From: Aeromicrobium sp.
GTDB lineage: Bacteria; Actinomycetota; Coriobacteriia; Anaerosomatales; Anaerosomataceae
Length of the DNA: 64,000 nucleotides
Assembly (NCBI GenBank): GCA_015351705.1
Contig: JADIIM010000048.1
Span: 36,727 to 100,726 of the forward strand
Direction of reading: 5' to 3'
Shown here: positions 25,558-35,323 of the stretch, piece after piece
Position numbering within the stretch: the stretch's first letter is position 1
Layout of the letters: each line of letters opens with the position of its first letter
The notes under the pieces: model-generated
Seen by the model: only the letters and a program-made list of their open reading frames with translations
What the model was told of the DNA's origin: nothing
Databases searched by the model: none
Program-made: the position numbers and the translations under genes

Positions 25558-26763
25558 TCATTCCCGATCGGACCCGGCTGCACCCCGGCCCCGCTGATGC
25601 CTGCCCTCGTAGACCCTCACCAGTGTGATCGTCGCCGGCCCGATGCGCACGCTCTCGCCCGGCACGAGCGGCACGGTGCGCACGCACTCGTCACCGCAGT
25701 ACATGCCCCGTTCGTCGGTCAGGTCAAGGGCGACCACACCGCCAGGCGCCGGGGAGAACCTGACGTGATAGGCCTGAGCGATGCCGGCGGGAAGCGGGAT
25801 GTCGGCGTTGCGCGCGGACCCCGCGACCGACGGCAAACGGACGTCGATCTCGCGCTCAGACCCCGCTCCCGTAACCCTGACCACCGCGCGCGGCACCTGT
25901 CGGCCGCCCTGTCCGCTCTCCGAATCGTCTGCGGCCGCCGCGGCCCGGGAGCGAGCGTGTGCGACCATCGCCCCGATGACCACCGTGACGGCGAGCGCCA
26001 GGGGCGCCCACCACCACGGCCAACGCGGCGAACGCACGGCGGCAGGCTGCACGGATTCGGCCTCGGCGGGCACGTCTTCACCGGAATCGTCCATCAGGAC
26101 CTGTATGGCAGGGTCAGCCTGGGCCAGGAACGCGAGCGCCTCTGAGGCCGGGACCGCGAAGCCCACCGCGTCCACGTCGAGCTGCGCGATCTTGGCGACG
26201 TTCACGCCGACCAGGCGTCCTCGCTCGTCCACGAGCGGCCCGCCGGAGTTCCCGGGGTTGATCGCGGCATCCGTCTGCACGTACGTGTCCCCCTCGAAGA
26301 CCTGCAGCGGCGAGGAGACCACGCCCTTGGTGAGGCTGACCGACCGCAGGCCGATGGGGAACCCGAGTGCGATGACGTCCTGACCCCGACGAAGCGTGTC
26401 GCTGTCGCCCCACACGATCGCGGGCACCTCAGGTGGCAGTTCGAGTGCGAGGAGTGCGAGGTCGCGGCGGCGATCGATGCCGACGACCTGGAACTGCAGC
26501 ATCGCATCGGCCGCGATGACGCTTGCGGGTGTACCGGCCGTCGCATCGACGACGTGCGCGGCGGTGAGCACGCGTCCCGGGGCGACGACCACGCCGGTGC
26601 CGATGCGCTCGGCTCCCGCGACGATCGCCACCACCGAGTCGGTGGCGCGATCGAGCGACGAGGTCTCCGCGTTCGCGGCCACGGGCGCCGAGACGATGGC
26701 CGCGCAGACGGCGAGTGCGCAGCACAGCATCGCGATGGCGCGCAGCCTAGACAGGCTCGGCAT
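25558..26763 (-). CDS. Membrane-anchored trypsin-like serine protease with FHA-like C-terminus
   Basis: Protein of 401 residues. Signal peptide 1-32; DegP/HtrA-like protease domain 38-215 with triad H70 (LTAAHVVD), D101 (RRRDLALL) and S173 (NPGNSGGPL); low-complexity acidic linker; transmembrane helix about 248-270; then a cytoplasmic part (about 300-395) with FHA-like beta strands (VRLPSVAGSARNADIPL, RIGPATITLVRVY). There is no PDZ domain. The layout, protease outside and FHA-like domain inside, suggests linkage between envelope proteolysis and phospho-threonine signalling. It overlaps the upstream M48 homologue by 17 bp and so is co-expressed with it. Confidence 0.85.
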   Translation of the reverse strand: MPSLSRLRAIAMLCCALAVCAAIVSAPVAANAETSSLDRATDSVVAIVAGAERIGTGVVVAPGRVLTAAHVVDATAGTPASVIAADAMLQFQVVGIDRRRDLALLALELPPEVPAIVWGDSDTLRRGQDVIALGFPIGLRSVSLTKGVVSSPLQVFEGDTYVQTDAAINPGNSGGPLVDERGRLVGVNVAKIAQLDVDAVGFAVPASEALAFLAQADPAIQVLMDDSGEDVPAEAESVQPAAVRSPRWPWWWAPLALAVTVVIGAMVAHARSRAAAAADDSESGQGGRQVPRAVVRVTGAGSEREIDVRLPSVAGSARNADIPLPAGIAQAYHVRFSPAPGGVVALDLTDERGMYCGDECVRTVPLVPGESVRIGPATITLVRVYEGRHQRGRGAAGSDRE

Positions 26764-27904
26764 CGGCCACCTCCGCGGTCAGGTCGAGGCGCGGTGCCAC
26801 GGGCGGCGCGGCCGGCCAGCCGGGAACGTTCGGGCGTGGCACGTACGGCGCACCCTCGGCGCCGAGCGTCTCCCGCAGCCGCGCCACGCGACGCATCTCA
26901 GGGTCGTCTTCCGGTGCGAAGCCGAAGCCCGCCCAACAGAAGAAGACCTGCGAGTACGCGTCACCGGCCGTCGGCACGAAGTTGTCGCGCTCGAGCACGT
27001 TCTCGATCGCGCGCAGCATCGACCGCGGGTCCTTAAGGAGCATCATCCCCTCGGCATCGGCCTTCTCGGCGGCGCGCCACGCGGCCTCGCGGTGGAAGTA
27101 CGCGAACACCTCGGTGACGACCACCATCAGCCCGTACAGCACCAGCACCGCCGCGCGCCAGTCGTCACCCGAGCCCCGCCGATGCGTGCCGGTCTCGGAG
27201 TCGAAGATCTCGGCCGTGGGGTCGTAGCGCAGATCATGGTGCCGCATCGCCCACACGGGCCCCATGATGGCCGAGACGGCGGTGGCCCACAGGGTGTCAC
27301 GCGTGAGCACGCGAGACACGAGGTTCGCGAACACCGCCCGCTGCTCGTCGACGGTGATCTTCTCGAGCATCCCGCGGGTCACGCCGATGCGGGCGCGCTC
27401 GGGCGACCGGCCGAGGACGAAGGCGTTCACCTTGGGAGTGTCGATCACGTAGAACTGCGGCGTCTTCGGCAGACCGGCGGCGATGGCCATGTCCCGCAGC
27501 GCGCTCTTCGAGGGAAGCAGCGTGCCTCCGGCGGGCATGCGCGCTTCGAGGCGCCTCAGCAGGCGGGTCTCACAGCTCGCGAGTTGCGAGAACGCCCAGG
27601 CGAGCGCGCCCACGAATCCGAGTGCGAACGAGCCCCATCCGACCGTGCCGATGAGCGCCGCTACCTGTCGCCCGGTCATGTCCCACAGCAGCTGTGACTC
27701 CCGGAGGATGAGCACGCCCACCACGAGGAAGACGAGGGTCACCAGGACCGCGAAGCTCAGCGCCACCGAGACGGTGAACGCGGCCATGAACGCCACGAAG
27801 CGCAGACGGTTGCGTTCGATCCGTCGCTGCAGCGGTTCGATGCGCGCGACCCGCACACCCGGCGCGACCGCGTTGGCGAGCGTGGGTGAGGGTCGGGCGG
27901 CCAC
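26747..27904 (-). CDS. M48/HtpX-like membrane protein lacking the zinc site
   Basis: Protein of 385 residues starting at GTG 27904 (GGAAG eight bases upstream). It has HtpX-like architecture: membrane helices at about 35-68 and 84-106, a segment [34 protein letters not shown] in which KVNAF and GVTRGML are typical of M48 enzymes, and later helices near 205-220 and 252-270. The HELGH zinc/catalytic motif is replaced by N194-L-V-S-R198 inside [18 protein letters not shown], so both His ligands and the catalytic Glu are gone. It is therefore probably a pseudoprotease. The frame upstream of 27904 is not part of the gene. It lies between hisIE (5 bp) and the serine protease (17-bp overlap). Confidence 0.82.
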   Translation of the reverse strand: MAARPSPTLANAVAPGVRVARIEPLQRRIERNRLRFVAFMAAFTVSVALSFAVLVTLVFLVVGVLILRESQLLWDMTGRQVAALIGTVGWGSFALGFVGALAWAFSQLASCETRLLRRLEARMPAGGTLLPSKSALRDMAIAAGLPKTPQFYVIDTPKVNAFVLGRSPERARIGVTRGMLEKITVDEQRAVFANLVSRVLTRDTLWATAVSAIMGPVWAMRHHDLRYDPTAEIFDSETGTHRRGSGDDWRAAVLVLYGLMVVVTEVFAYFHREAAWRAAEKADAEGMMLLKDPRSMLRAIENVLERDNFVPTAGDAYSQVFFCWAGFGFAPEDDPEMRRVARLRETLGAEGAPYVPRPNVPGWPAAPPVAPRLDLTAEVADAEPV

Positions 27905-27909
27905 GTCAC

Positions 27910-28551
27910 CTACTTCCGGCGGGAGTCGAGCTCGGCGGCGAGGTCGGCTGCGCTCACGCCCTCGCGGGTGAGCACGACGAGCAGGTGGTAGAGCAGGTCC
28001 GCGGCCTCGTAGGTGAGCTGGGCCCGGTCGTTGTCGCGGGCAGCGATGATGACCTCGCCCGACTCCTCGGCGATCTTCTTCAGGAGCTTGTCCTGCGGTC
28101 CCGAGAGCAGCTGCGTGGTGTAGCTGCCCTCCGGCAACTCGCGCTTGCGCTCCTCGAGCACCGCCGCCAGACCGCCGAGCACCGCTCCCAGACCGGGCGC
28201 GGCATGGCTCTCGCCGAGGGTGCGGTAGAAGCAACTGCGCTCACCGGTGTGGCATGCGCCAGGCCCCACCTGGTCCACGAGCACGAGCAGGGTGTCGGCG
28301 TCGCAGTCGTACCGGACCTCGATGACGCGCTGTACGTGACCGGAGCTCTCGCCCTTCTGCCAGTACTTCTGCCGGGAGCGGCTCCAGAACCACGTGTAGC
28401 CGGTCTCGAGCGTCTTAGCGAGCGAATCGGCGTTCATGTACGCCAGCATGAGCACTTCGCCCGTGTCGTGCTGCTGCACGATCGCCGGGATGAGCCCGTC
28501 GGCGGTGTAGGTCATTCCCTCGATGCCGAGGGCGTCACGCTCGCGGTCCAT
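27910..28551 (-). CDS. hisIE: Phosphoribosyl-AMP cyclohydrolase / phosphoribosyl-ATP pyrophosphatase
   Basis: Bifunctional histidine enzyme of 213 residues for steps two and three. The HisI half has [34 protein letters not shown], the metal-binding [13 protein letters not shown] and GACHTG; the HisE half has [20 protein letters not shown] and [14 protein letters not shown]. The ATG 28551 is chosen for the AAGGGAG site upstream. It is separated from hisF by two non-his genes but in the same direction with short gaps. Confidence 0.95.
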   Translation of the reverse strand: MDRERDALGIEGMTYTADGLIPAIVQQHDTGEVLMLAYMNADSLAKTLETGYTWFWSRSRQKYWQKGESSGHVQRVIEVRYDCDADTLLVLVDQVGPGACHTGERSCFYRTLGESHAAPGLGAVLGGLAAVLEERKRELPEGSYTTQLLSGPQDKLLKKIAEESGEVIIAARDNDRAQLTYEAADLLYHLLVVLTREGVSAADLAAELDSRRK

Positions 28552-28572
28552 GCCGCTCCCTTCCGTCACGTC

Positions 28573-29013
28573 CTATCGTACGTCACGCGGCGCCCCGTCG
28601 TAGACGGTCCTGCGCCGGTGCGTGCCCGTCCACCCGAACGCCATGCCGAGCGCCCAGGGCACCGCGACCATCACGAGCGAGACGAGCCACGCGCGCGTGA
28701 GATCCGCGCCGCTGATGCGCCCTTCGGCCGACTGGGCGAGCACCATCACGCCCTGCGTGAGCACGACCGAGACGAGCCCGACGACCGTCCCGGCGAGCAT
28801 CCTTCGGGCCACGTACACCGCACCCGCCACGCCGAGGACGATCGCCACCCACAGGAGCATCGTGGCTCCGAAGCGCACCGCCGCCTCGCCGACCATCAAC
28901 CGCTCGCGGAAACCCACCGCCGCGACCACTGCGGCAAGGAGCGGTGGCACGAGCCCCACCAGCACGCCGCGCACCGTCCGGTGGCGTGGCTTATCGCCCG
29001 ACACCCCCATCAC
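28573..29013 (-). CDS. Small integral membrane protein, unknown function
   Basis: Protein of 146 residues with four predicted transmembrane helices (about 17-34, 46-68, 74-94 and 110-128) and short basic cytoplasmic ends ([20 protein letters not shown]). No family is recognised. It starts 3 bp after the flavoprotein-like gene and lies 21 bp before hisIE, so it is embedded in the his transcript. Confidence 0.65.
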   Translation of the reverse strand: MMGVSGDKPRHRTVRGVLVGLVPPLLAAVVAAVGFRERLMVGEAAVRFGATMLLWVAIVLGVAGAVYVARRMLAGTVVGLVSVVLTQGVMVLAQSAEGRISGADLTRAWLVSLVMVAVPWALGMAFGWTGTHRRRTVYDGAPRDVR

Positions 29014-29016
29014 CCC

Positions 29017-29484
29017 TCAGTCGTCTTGAAGATGCCACTTGCCGTCCATGGACTCGACCACGATCTCGATCACGCTCGTGACATCCAGGACGCGCTCGTC
29101 GTATCCACCCGCCTCAGCGCCGTGGTGGTGCATGAGCACGTCAAGCCCGCGGCGCTTCTCGGCCTCATCACTCAGTACCCGTGCCGTCCCGTACCCGATC
29201 ACGCTTCTGAACCGCGCGGTGAACCCGCACGCGCGGTCGCTGCGGACGATCTCGCACTCGTCGGCCTCGAAACACACCCGCGCGCCTCCGCGCACCGCGT
29301 CGATGCGCCGCCCCTCGGCGGCGCCGTGCACGTAGATCCGCCCGTCGTGGTAGCCGTGATTGACCGGGACCACGTACGGGCCGTCCGCATCCGCCAGGCC
29401 GAGCCGCAGGACCTCGGCGCGTGCGAGGAGCGCCTCGCACTCCTCTGCCGGCATGCGGTGCTTCTCGCGGCGCATAGGACGCAT
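29017..29484 (-). CDS. Pyridoxamine-5'-phosphate-oxidase-like flavoprotein (NimA type)
   Basis: Split-barrel protein of 155 residues of the PNPOx/NimA family. It has the start [20 protein letters not shown], the flavin-binding strands [20 protein letters not shown] and [19 protein letters not shown]. Family members bind FMN or haem and include nitroimidazole reductases; the true substrate is unknown. It lies 8 bp after hisF in the his transcript. Confidence 0.82.
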   Translation of the reverse strand: MRPMRREKHRMPAEECEALLARAEVLRLGLADADGPYVVPVNHGYHDGRIYVHGAAEGRRIDAVRGGARVCFEADECEIVRSDRACGFTARFRSVIGYGTARVLSDEAEKRRGLDVLMHHHGAEAGGYDERVLDVTSVIEIVVESMDGKWHLQDD

Positions 29485-29492
29485 GTGCCCCC

Positions 29493-30260
29493 CTACAGCC
29501 GCACCGGGACACCGTGTGCGGCCATGGACTCCTTGACCTGGCGGACAGTGAACTCGCCGAAGTGGAACACACTGGCGGCGAGCACCGCATCGGCGTCGGC
29601 CTCGACGACGACCTCGGCGAAGTGGTCGAGCGCTCCTGCGCCGCCGCTCGCGATCACCGGCACGTTCACCGCGGCGGTGACCGCCCGGGTGAGATCGATG
29701 TCGAAGCCGTCTTTAGTGCCGTCGCGGTCCATGCTCGTGAGCAGGACCTCTCCCGCGCCGAGGCGCTCGGCCTCGACGGCCCAGGCGATCGCGTCGAGTC
29801 CGGTGTTGGTGCGCCCGCCGGCCACGAAGACCTCCCACCTCGCGGGGTCCGAACCCGGCACACGCCGCGCATCGATGGCGATCACGATGCACTGCGACCC
29901 GTAGATCCCCGCCGTCTCGGTCAGAAGCGACGGACGGGCGACGGCCGCCGAGTTGAGCGAGATCTTGTCGGCGCCTGCGGCGAGCATCGCGCGGATATCG
30001 GCCGCCGAGCGCATCCCTCCACCGACCGTATACGGGATGAAGACCTCCTCCGCGGTCCGTGATGCGACGTCAAGCATCGAGGGGCGCTCCTCGTGCGTGG
30101 CCGTGATGTCGAGGAACACGACCTCGTCGGCGCCCTCCCGGTCGTAGACCGTGGCGAGCTCGACGGGGTCGCCCGCATCGCGCAGGTCGACGAAGTTCAC
30201 GCCCTTGACCACGCGCCCGTCGTGGACGTCCAGACAGGGGATGACGCGTTTGGTGAGCAT
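29493..30260 (-). CDS. hisF: Imidazole-glycerol-phosphate synthase, cyclase subunit
   Basis: Barrel enzyme of 255 residues that uses ammonia from HisH to make IGP and AICAR from PRFAR. Landmarks are [62 protein letters not shown] and [13 protein letters not shown], with catalytic Asp residues in CLDV and SMDRDG. It sits 14 bp after hisA. Confidence 0.96.
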   Translation of the reverse strand: MLTKRVIPCLDVHDGRVVKGVNFVDLRDAGDPVELATVYDREGADEVVFLDITATHEERPSMLDVASRTAEEVFIPYTVGGGMRSAADIRAMLAAGADKISLNSAAVARPSLLTETAGIYGSQCIVIAIDARRVPGSDPARWEVFVAGGRTNTGLDAIAWAVEAERLGAGEVLLTSMDRDGTKDGFDIDLTRAVTAAVNVPVIASGGAGALDHFAEVVVEADADAVLAASVFHFGEFTVRQVKESMAAHGVPVRL

Positions 30261-30274
30261 CGGCTACCGTGCTC

Positions 30275-30994
30275 TCAGTCGCCGCGACCGGCGGCGATCG
30301 CGTCCTCGAGGCTGAACGCGCCCTCGTACAGCGCCCGCCCCACGATCACGCCCTCCAGCTGCGAGCCGAGGCTCAGCAGGTCCCGGATGTCGTCGAGCGT
30401 CGAGACACCGCCGGAGGCCACGATCGGGATCTCCACCTGGGAGACGAGCGCCCGGTACGCGCCGTAGTTCACGCCGGTCTGCATGCCGTCTTTCGAGATG
30501 TCCGTGTACGCGAGGCGCTTCACGCCGAGCAGCTCGAGTTCGCGGACGAGCTCCAGCACACCGTGGGACGTTCCCTCGCGCCAGCCCTCGATGGCGACCT
30601 TGCCATCGCGCGCATCGACGCCGGCCACGATGCCGCCGTACCGCTCGCACGCCTCGGCCACCAGCGCCGGCTCCTTGACGAGCGCCGTGCCGAGCACCAC
30701 ACGCCTCACGCCCGCCTCGAACATGTGGTCGATCGTGGACATCGAGCGGATGCCGCCACCGGTCTGCACAGGCACGCCGAGCGCGGCGATTCGGTGGACG
30801 ATCTCGATGTTGGCAGGCGTACCGAGCACCGCGCCGTCCAGGTCGACCACGTGGATCCACTCGGCTCCGGAGTCGATGAAGCGACGCGCCTGGTCCACCG
30901 GATCGTCGTTGTACACGGTCACGGCGTCGAGCCGCCCCTGCATCAACCGGACCGCTTTGCCGTCGAGGATGTCTATCGCAGGAAAGATGATCAT
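30275..30994 (-). CDS. hisA: Phosphoribosylformimino-AICAR-phosphate ribotide isomerase
   Basis: Barrel isomerase of 239 residues converting ProFAR to PRFAR. It reads FPAIDILDGKAVRLMQG, GGGIRSMSTI, GVDARDGKVAIEGW, YTDISKDGMQTGVN and ASGGVSTLDDI, with catalytic Asp in AIDILD and TDISKDG. The open frame extends into hisH, but the enzyme begins at ATG 30994, overlapping the hisH stop by 4 bp. Confidence 0.96.
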   Translation of the reverse strand: MIIFPAIDILDGKAVRLMQGRLDAVTVYNDDPVDQARRFIDSGAEWIHVVDLDGAVLGTPANIEIVHRIAALGVPVQTGGGIRSMSTIDHMFEAGVRRVVLGTALVKEPALVAEACERYGGIVAGVDARDGKVAIEGWREGTSHGVLELVRELELLGVKRLAYTDISKDGMQTGVNYGAYRALVSQVEIPIVASGGVSTLDDIRDLLSLGSQLEGVIVGRALYEGAFSLEDAIAAGRGD

Positions 30995-31614
30995 CGCGGG
31001 CCGCTCTCCTTCACGATCATCCCGAAGTTGCCCAGGAGGCGTAGGCCTGCCGCCGAGGACTTCTCCGGGTGGAACTGCACGGCGTACACCGATCCTTGCT
31101 CGACCGCGGCAGCGAAATCCACACCGTGATGCGTGGAGCCGATGATACAGGACGGATCGGCCGGCGCGAGGCGGTACGAGTGCACGAAGTAGAAGGCGGT
31201 GTCCTCGGCCAGGCCGGCGAACAGCCTGCTCGGCCGCGGGTACCGCACCGTGTTCCACCCGATGTGCGGCACCTTGACGCCCGCCGGCAGCCGCTCGCAC
31301 GTGCCCGGCACCACGCCAAGCCCCTGCCAGCGGCCGTCCTCGAGCCCCACGTCGGCGAGCAGCTGCATGCCGAGGCAGATGCCGAGGAACGGCACGCCGT
31401 CCGCCACGCGCTCCAGGACCGCGTCCCGCAGCCCTGTGGACTCGAGGTTCGCGGCGGCGTCACGGAAGGCGCCCACGCCGGGCAGCACGACGCCCTCGGC
31501 CGAGCGCACGACCGCCGGATCGCCGGTCACCACAACGTCGGGAACGCCCGCGTGCACGAAGCCCTTCTCCACGCTCCGGAGGTTGCCCATCCCGTAGTCG
31601 ACGATGGCGATCAC
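30991..31614 (-). CDS. hisH: Imidazole-glycerol-phosphate synthase, glutaminase subunit
   Basis: Class I glutamine amidotransferase of 207 residues, partner of HisF. It starts [16 protein letters not shown], has the oxyanion LPGVGAF, the nucleophile Cys in [25 protein letters not shown] and the His/Glu pair in VQFHPEKS. It overlaps hisB and hisA by 4 bp each side or nearly so. Confidence 0.96.
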   Translation of the reverse strand: MIAIVDYGMGNLRSVEKGFVHAGVPDVVVTGDPAVVRSAEGVVLPGVGAFRDAAANLESTGLRDAVLERVADGVPFLGICLGMQLLADVGLEDGRWQGLGVVPGTCERLPAGVKVPHIGWNTVRYPRPSRLFAGLAEDTAFYFVHSYRLAPADPSCIIGSTHHGVDFAAAVEQGSVYAVQFHPEKSSAAGLRLLGNFGMIVKESGPR

Positions 31615-32198
31615 AGCGAGCCTTTCGTCGACGGGACGCCGGTCACGCGCGGGTCGATCGCGACCGCCTCGGCAAGAGCGCGAGCCAGTGCCTTGAACGC
31701 GGCCTCGATGATGTGGTGCGCGTTCTCACCCGCGAACGCCATCACGTGGACGGTGATCCCCGCATTGGCCGCGAAGGCGAGCATGAACTCCTTGGCGAGC
31801 GTGGTGTCGAACGTCCCGATGATCTGGATCGGCACCTCCACGTCGTAGTGGAGCTGTCCGCGGCCGGAGATGTCCACAGCGGCGAGCACGAGCGCCTCGT
31901 CCATCGGCACGAACACCGAGCCGAACCGGCGGATGCCGGCACGGTCGCCGAGCGCGTCGGCCACGGCACGCCCGAGGCAGATGCCGACGTCCTCGACCGT
32001 GTGGTGTGCGTCGACCGCGAGATCCCCGGCCGCCCGGACCGTGAGGTCGAACAGCCCGTGGCGTCCGAACGCGTCGAGCATGTGGTCGAAGAACGGCACG
32101 CCCGTGGCCACCGAGACCGTGCCGCTGCCGTCGAGCGACAACTCGAGAGCGATGTCGGTCTCGGAGGTCGTGCGCTCCACGGTCGCGGTCCGCGCCAT
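31611..32198 (-). CDS. hisB: Imidazoleglycerol-phosphate dehydratase
   Basis: Mn-dependent dehydratase of 195 residues, monofunctional (no HisN-like phosphatase domain). Landmarks are [30 protein letters not shown] and [20 protein letters not shown]. The start is taken at ATG 32198, ten bases after AAGGAC; a GTG three codons upstream (32207) overlaps hisC and is an alternative. Histidinol-phosphate phosphatase must be encoded elsewhere. Confidence 0.95.
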   Translation of the reverse strand: MARTATVERTTSETDIALELSLDGSGTVSVATGVPFFDHMLDAFGRHGLFDLTVRAAGDLAVDAHHTVEDVGICLGRAVADALGDRAGIRRFGSVFVPMDEALVLAAVDISGRGQLHYDVEVPIQIIGTFDTTLAKEFMLAFAANAGITVHVMAFAGENAHHIIEAAFKALARALAEAVAIDPRVTGVPSTKGSL

Positions 32199-32199
32199 C

Positions 32200-33336
32200 T
32201 CACTCACCGTCCTTGCCGCTGTGCCGTGCCGCCACGGCGTTCATGCCGAAGTGCGCCGCGGCGCGCTTCGAGGCCATGATCTCGTCCATCGCGGCGAGGA
32301 AGCGCGCGATCTCCTCCTCGCTTCCCACTGTCACGCGCAGGCAGTCCTCGAGGCCCGGCGTGCGCGAGACGTCCCTGATCAGCACCGAGTGGTCGTGGAG
32401 CAGGTCCCGCCAGACAGCGGAGGCGTGGTCCACGCGGAACAACACGAAATTCGCCTCGGACGGGAACACCTCGACGCCTGTCATGGCGCCCAGACCGTGG
32501 AGCAGCGTGTCGCGGTTGCGCATCGCCTCGCGCACCCCCGCCTCGAAGACCACACGCTCCCGGAACGCCAGGCCGGCGGCCACCTGCGTGAACCGATTGA
32601 CCGAGTACGGCTGGCGCACCTTGGTGAGCTCGGCGATCACGTCCTCGTGTGCGAGCAGGTAGCCCGCGCGCAGACCCGCGAGCGAGAACGCCTTGGAGAA
32701 GGTGCGAAGAACCACGAGATGCGGATGCCGCTCCATGTGCGGACGCATCGTCTGGCGACTGAACTCGAAGTAAGCCTCGTCCACGAGCACGATCGCATCG
32801 GTCGCCTCGAGCACGTCGATGAGCAGCGTCTCGGGGGCCATCGTCCCGGTGGGGTTGTTCGGGTTGGCGATCACGATGATGTCAGGGTCCGCCTCGGCGA
32901 CCGCAGTGAGCACCGCCTCCTCGTCCACGGTGAAGTCGGGACGGCGCGGCACCTCGAGCACGGCGGTGCCGGTCATCCGCGCATCGATCCCGTACATCGC
33001 GAAGGTCGGCGGCATGTCGAGCAGCGTCCGTCCCGGCCCGCCCCACGCGAGGACGAGGTCCATGATGATCTCATCACCGCCGTTGCCGATGAGCACGTTG
33101 GCCGGTTCCAGCCCGTTGGCCTCGGCGATCATCGCGCGCAGACGCGTGGCCAGCGGGTCCGGGTACCGGTTGAACGCGATGTCATGCCGCACGCGGTCGG
33201 CGAGCTTGTCCAGGATCTCGCCGGGAAGGTTGTGCGGGCTCTCGTTGGCCGAGAGCACGACGTCGGCACGCACGTCTTTCGCCTCGTACGGCGTCAGGTG
33301 CTCGAGTTCCGGGCGTGGTGAGCGAACGCGCTTCAC
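32200..33336 (-). CDS. hisC: Histidinol-phosphate aminotransferase
   Basis: Fold-type I PLP aminotransferase of 378 residues. It has [11 protein letters not shown] near the start, [27 protein letters not shown] and the PLP-lysine region [16 protein letters not shown]. It transfers the amino group from glutamate to imidazole acetol phosphate. The GTG start overlaps the hisD stop by 4 bp. Confidence 0.96.
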   Translation of the reverse strand: MKRVRSPRPELEHLTPYEAKDVRADVVLSANESPHNLPGEILDKLADRVRHDIAFNRYPDPLATRLRAMIAEANGLEPANVLIGNGGDEIIMDLVLAWGGPGRTLLDMPPTFAMYGIDARMTGTAVLEVPRRPDFTVDEEAVLTAVAEADPDIIVIANPNNPTGTMAPETLLIDVLEATDAIVLVDEAYFEFSRQTMRPHMERHPHLVVLRTFSKAFSLAGLRAGYLLAHEDVIAELTKVRQPYSVNRFTQVAAGLAFRERVVFEAGVREAMRNRDTLLHGLGAMTGVEVFPSEANFVLFRVDHASAVWRDLLHDHSVLIRDVSRTPGLEDCLRVTVGSEEEIARFLAAMDEIMASKRAAAHFGMNAVAARHSGKDGE

Positions 33337-34652
33337 TCCGTATCACCCTCCATCTCGTAGACCGCGGCAAGACGCAGCGCAACGGCGCGCGCGTGCGCAT
33401 CGAGGCCCTCGGCCTCGGCGATGGTCATGATGGCCGAGGCGTCTGCCTCAAGCCCGGCGAAGGAGTAGCTCAGGACCGACGAGCGCTTGACGAAGTCGGC
33501 GACCGACAACGGGCTGGAGAAGCGCGCCGTACCGCCGGTGGGCAGCACGTGGTTGGGTCCAGCGACGTAGTCCCCTACGCTTTCCGGCGTCCATGGGCCG
33601 AGGAAGATGGCGCCGGCGTTCTCGATCGAGCCGAGCAGCTCGAGCGGCTCGTCCATCATCACCTCGAGGTGCTCCGGCGCGATCAGGTTCGCCGCGTCGA
33701 GCGCGATCTCCAGGTCGGGGCAGACGATCACCACGCCGTTGTCGGTGAGCGACCGTTCGATGACCTCGGCGCGGGGCGAGGTCGCGAGCAGGTCGGCGAG
33801 CGCCTCGTCGACGAGTGCGGGGAGATCGGGGTCGGTGGTCACCAGGTAGGTCGCCGCGCGCGGGTCGTGCTCTGCCTGGGCCATGAGGTCGATGGCCACG
33901 AACAGCGGCTGCGCGGTCTCATCGGCCAGGATGAGGACCTCAGAGGGACCGGCGAGCATGTCGATGCCCACCTCGCCCATCACAAGCTTCTTGGCCGCCG
34001 TGACGTAGGCGTTGCCCGGCCCGGTGATCTTGTCCACCCGGGGGATGCTCGCCGTGCCGTACGCGAGCGCCGCGACCGCCTGCGCGCCACCCACCTTGTA
34101 GATCTCGTCAAGGCCGAGCTCGGCTGCGGCGGCGAGCGTGTAAGGATTGACCGCTCCGTCGGCGTCAGGCGGGACCACCATCGCGATCTCCGAGACGCCG
34201 GCCACGATCGCCGGGATCGCGTTCATGAGCACCGACGACGGATAGCACGCCCGCCCGCCGGGCACATAGATACCCACGCGCCCGATCGGCGTGACCTTCT
34301 GGCCGAGGAAGACTCCTCCCTCCTCGGCGGTGAACCACGACTGCTCCACCTGCCGGACGTGGAACGCCTCGATCGAGACCGCCGCCGCTGAGATCGCGGC
34401 GCGGAACCCGTCACCCACGCTGGCCACGGCCGCCTCGATCTCTGCCTCGCTCACCCGAAGGTCGGTGAGGTCGGCCCGGTCGAACTGCGCGGTGTACACG
34501 ACGAGCGCCTCATCACCGCGCGCACGCACGTCGTCGACGATACGCTGCGCGACGCCGAGAACCTCCGCGTCGATCCCACCGGTCCGGGACACGTCGGCAC
34601 GGGTCAGCCGCCGTCCGCGCTCGAGTTCGATCCGACGCATCATCTCGCTCAT
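33333..34652 (-). CDS. hisD: Histidinol dehydrogenase
   Basis: Zn-dependent NAD dehydrogenase of 439 residues for the last two oxidation steps to histidine. Typical segments are [57 protein letters not shown], and the C-terminal [23 protein letters not shown]. It overlaps hisG and hisC by 4 bp. Confidence 0.97.
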   Translation of the reverse strand: MSEMMRRIELERGRRLTRADVSRTGGIDAEVLGVAQRIVDDVRARGDEALVVYTAQFDRADLTDLRVSEAEIEAAVASVGDGFRAAISAAAVSIEAFHVRQVEQSWFTAEEGGVFLGQKVTPIGRVGIYVPGGRACYPSSVLMNAIPAIVAGVSEIAMVVPPDADGAVNPYTLAAAAELGLDEIYKVGGAQAVAALAYGTASIPRVDKITGPGNAYVTAAKKLVMGEVGIDMLAGPSEVLILADETAQPLFVAIDLMAQAEHDPRAATYLVTTDPDLPALVDEALADLLATSPRAEVIERSLTDNGVVIVCPDLEIALDAANLIAPEHLEVMMDEPLELLGSIENAGAIFLGPWTPESVGDYVAGPNHVLPTGGTARFSSPLSVADFVKRSSVLSYSFAGLEADASAIMTIAEAEGLDAHARAVALRLAAVYEMEGDTE

Positions 34653-35323
34653 CCTTCCTGTCGCGCGGCGGCCTCGGCCAGTGCGGCCGCAAGCCGGGTC
34701 ACGCGCTCGTTCTCGGTCGTGAGGCTCACCGGGTTGGCGACGAACCGCGCGGTGGACGCAAGGACCTCGTCCACGATACGAAGCCGGTTCTCCACAAGCG
34801 TGCGCCCGGTCGCCGTGATGTCCACGATCTGGTCGGCCAGCCCGATCAGCGGCGCCAGTTCGATATTGCCCGAAAGCTTGACGAGTTCCACCTGCAGTCC
34901 ACGCGCGGCGTAGTGCGCCTCGGTGATGCGCGGATACTTGGTCGCCACCCTGATCACGCCGAGGTGCCGGTAGAGTTCGGCCACGCTGCGCACCGCGGCC
35001 TCAGGTTCGGCCACCACGAACCGGCAGGCCCCGAAGCGCAGGTCGACCATCTCGACCACATCAAGCGCAGCCTCAAGCAGCACGTCCTTGCCCGCGATGG
35101 CCACGTCCACCCCGCCGTAGGCGACGTAGACGGGGATGTCGGTCGGCTTGCCGATGATGTACTCGATGTCACCGGCACGCACCGTGAGCTGCCGTCCCGG
35201 GTCCGCCAGCGGCCCCGTCTCAAACCCCGCGGCAGCCAGAAGGGCGACCGACTCGGCGTACAGAGAGCCCTTGGGCAGCGCCATCCTGAGCATGCGCTCG
35301 CCCGCCCCGCGTCGCGCGATCAT
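34649..35323 (-). CDS. hisG: ATP phosphoribosyltransferase, short catalytic form
   Basis: First enzyme of histidine synthesis, 224 residues, the short form that lacks the C-terminal regulatory domain and needs HisZ. It has MALPKGSLYAESVALLAAAGF, the VYVAYGGVDVAIAGKDVL segment, and the PRPP loop DITATGRTLVENRL. ATG 35323 is preceded by GGAGGTGAG and overlaps the hisZ stop by 4 bp. Histidine feedback would act through the HisZ-HisG complex. Confidence 0.95.
   Translation of the reverse strand: MIARRGAGERMLRMALPKGSLYAESVALLAAAGFETGPLADPGRQLTVRAGDIEYIIGKPTDIPVYVAYGGVDVAIAGKDVLLEAALDVVEMVDLRFGACRFVVAEPEAAVRSVAELYRHLGVIRVATKYPRITEAHYAARGLQVELVKLSGNIELAPLIGLADQIVDITATGRTLVENRLRIVDEVLASTARFVANPVSLTTENERVTRLAAALAEAAARQEG

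Noticed and set aside
27905..28234. Upstream extension of the M48-like frame into hisIE
   Set aside because: Arg-rich out-of-frame reading of hisIE; homology begins at GTG 27904.
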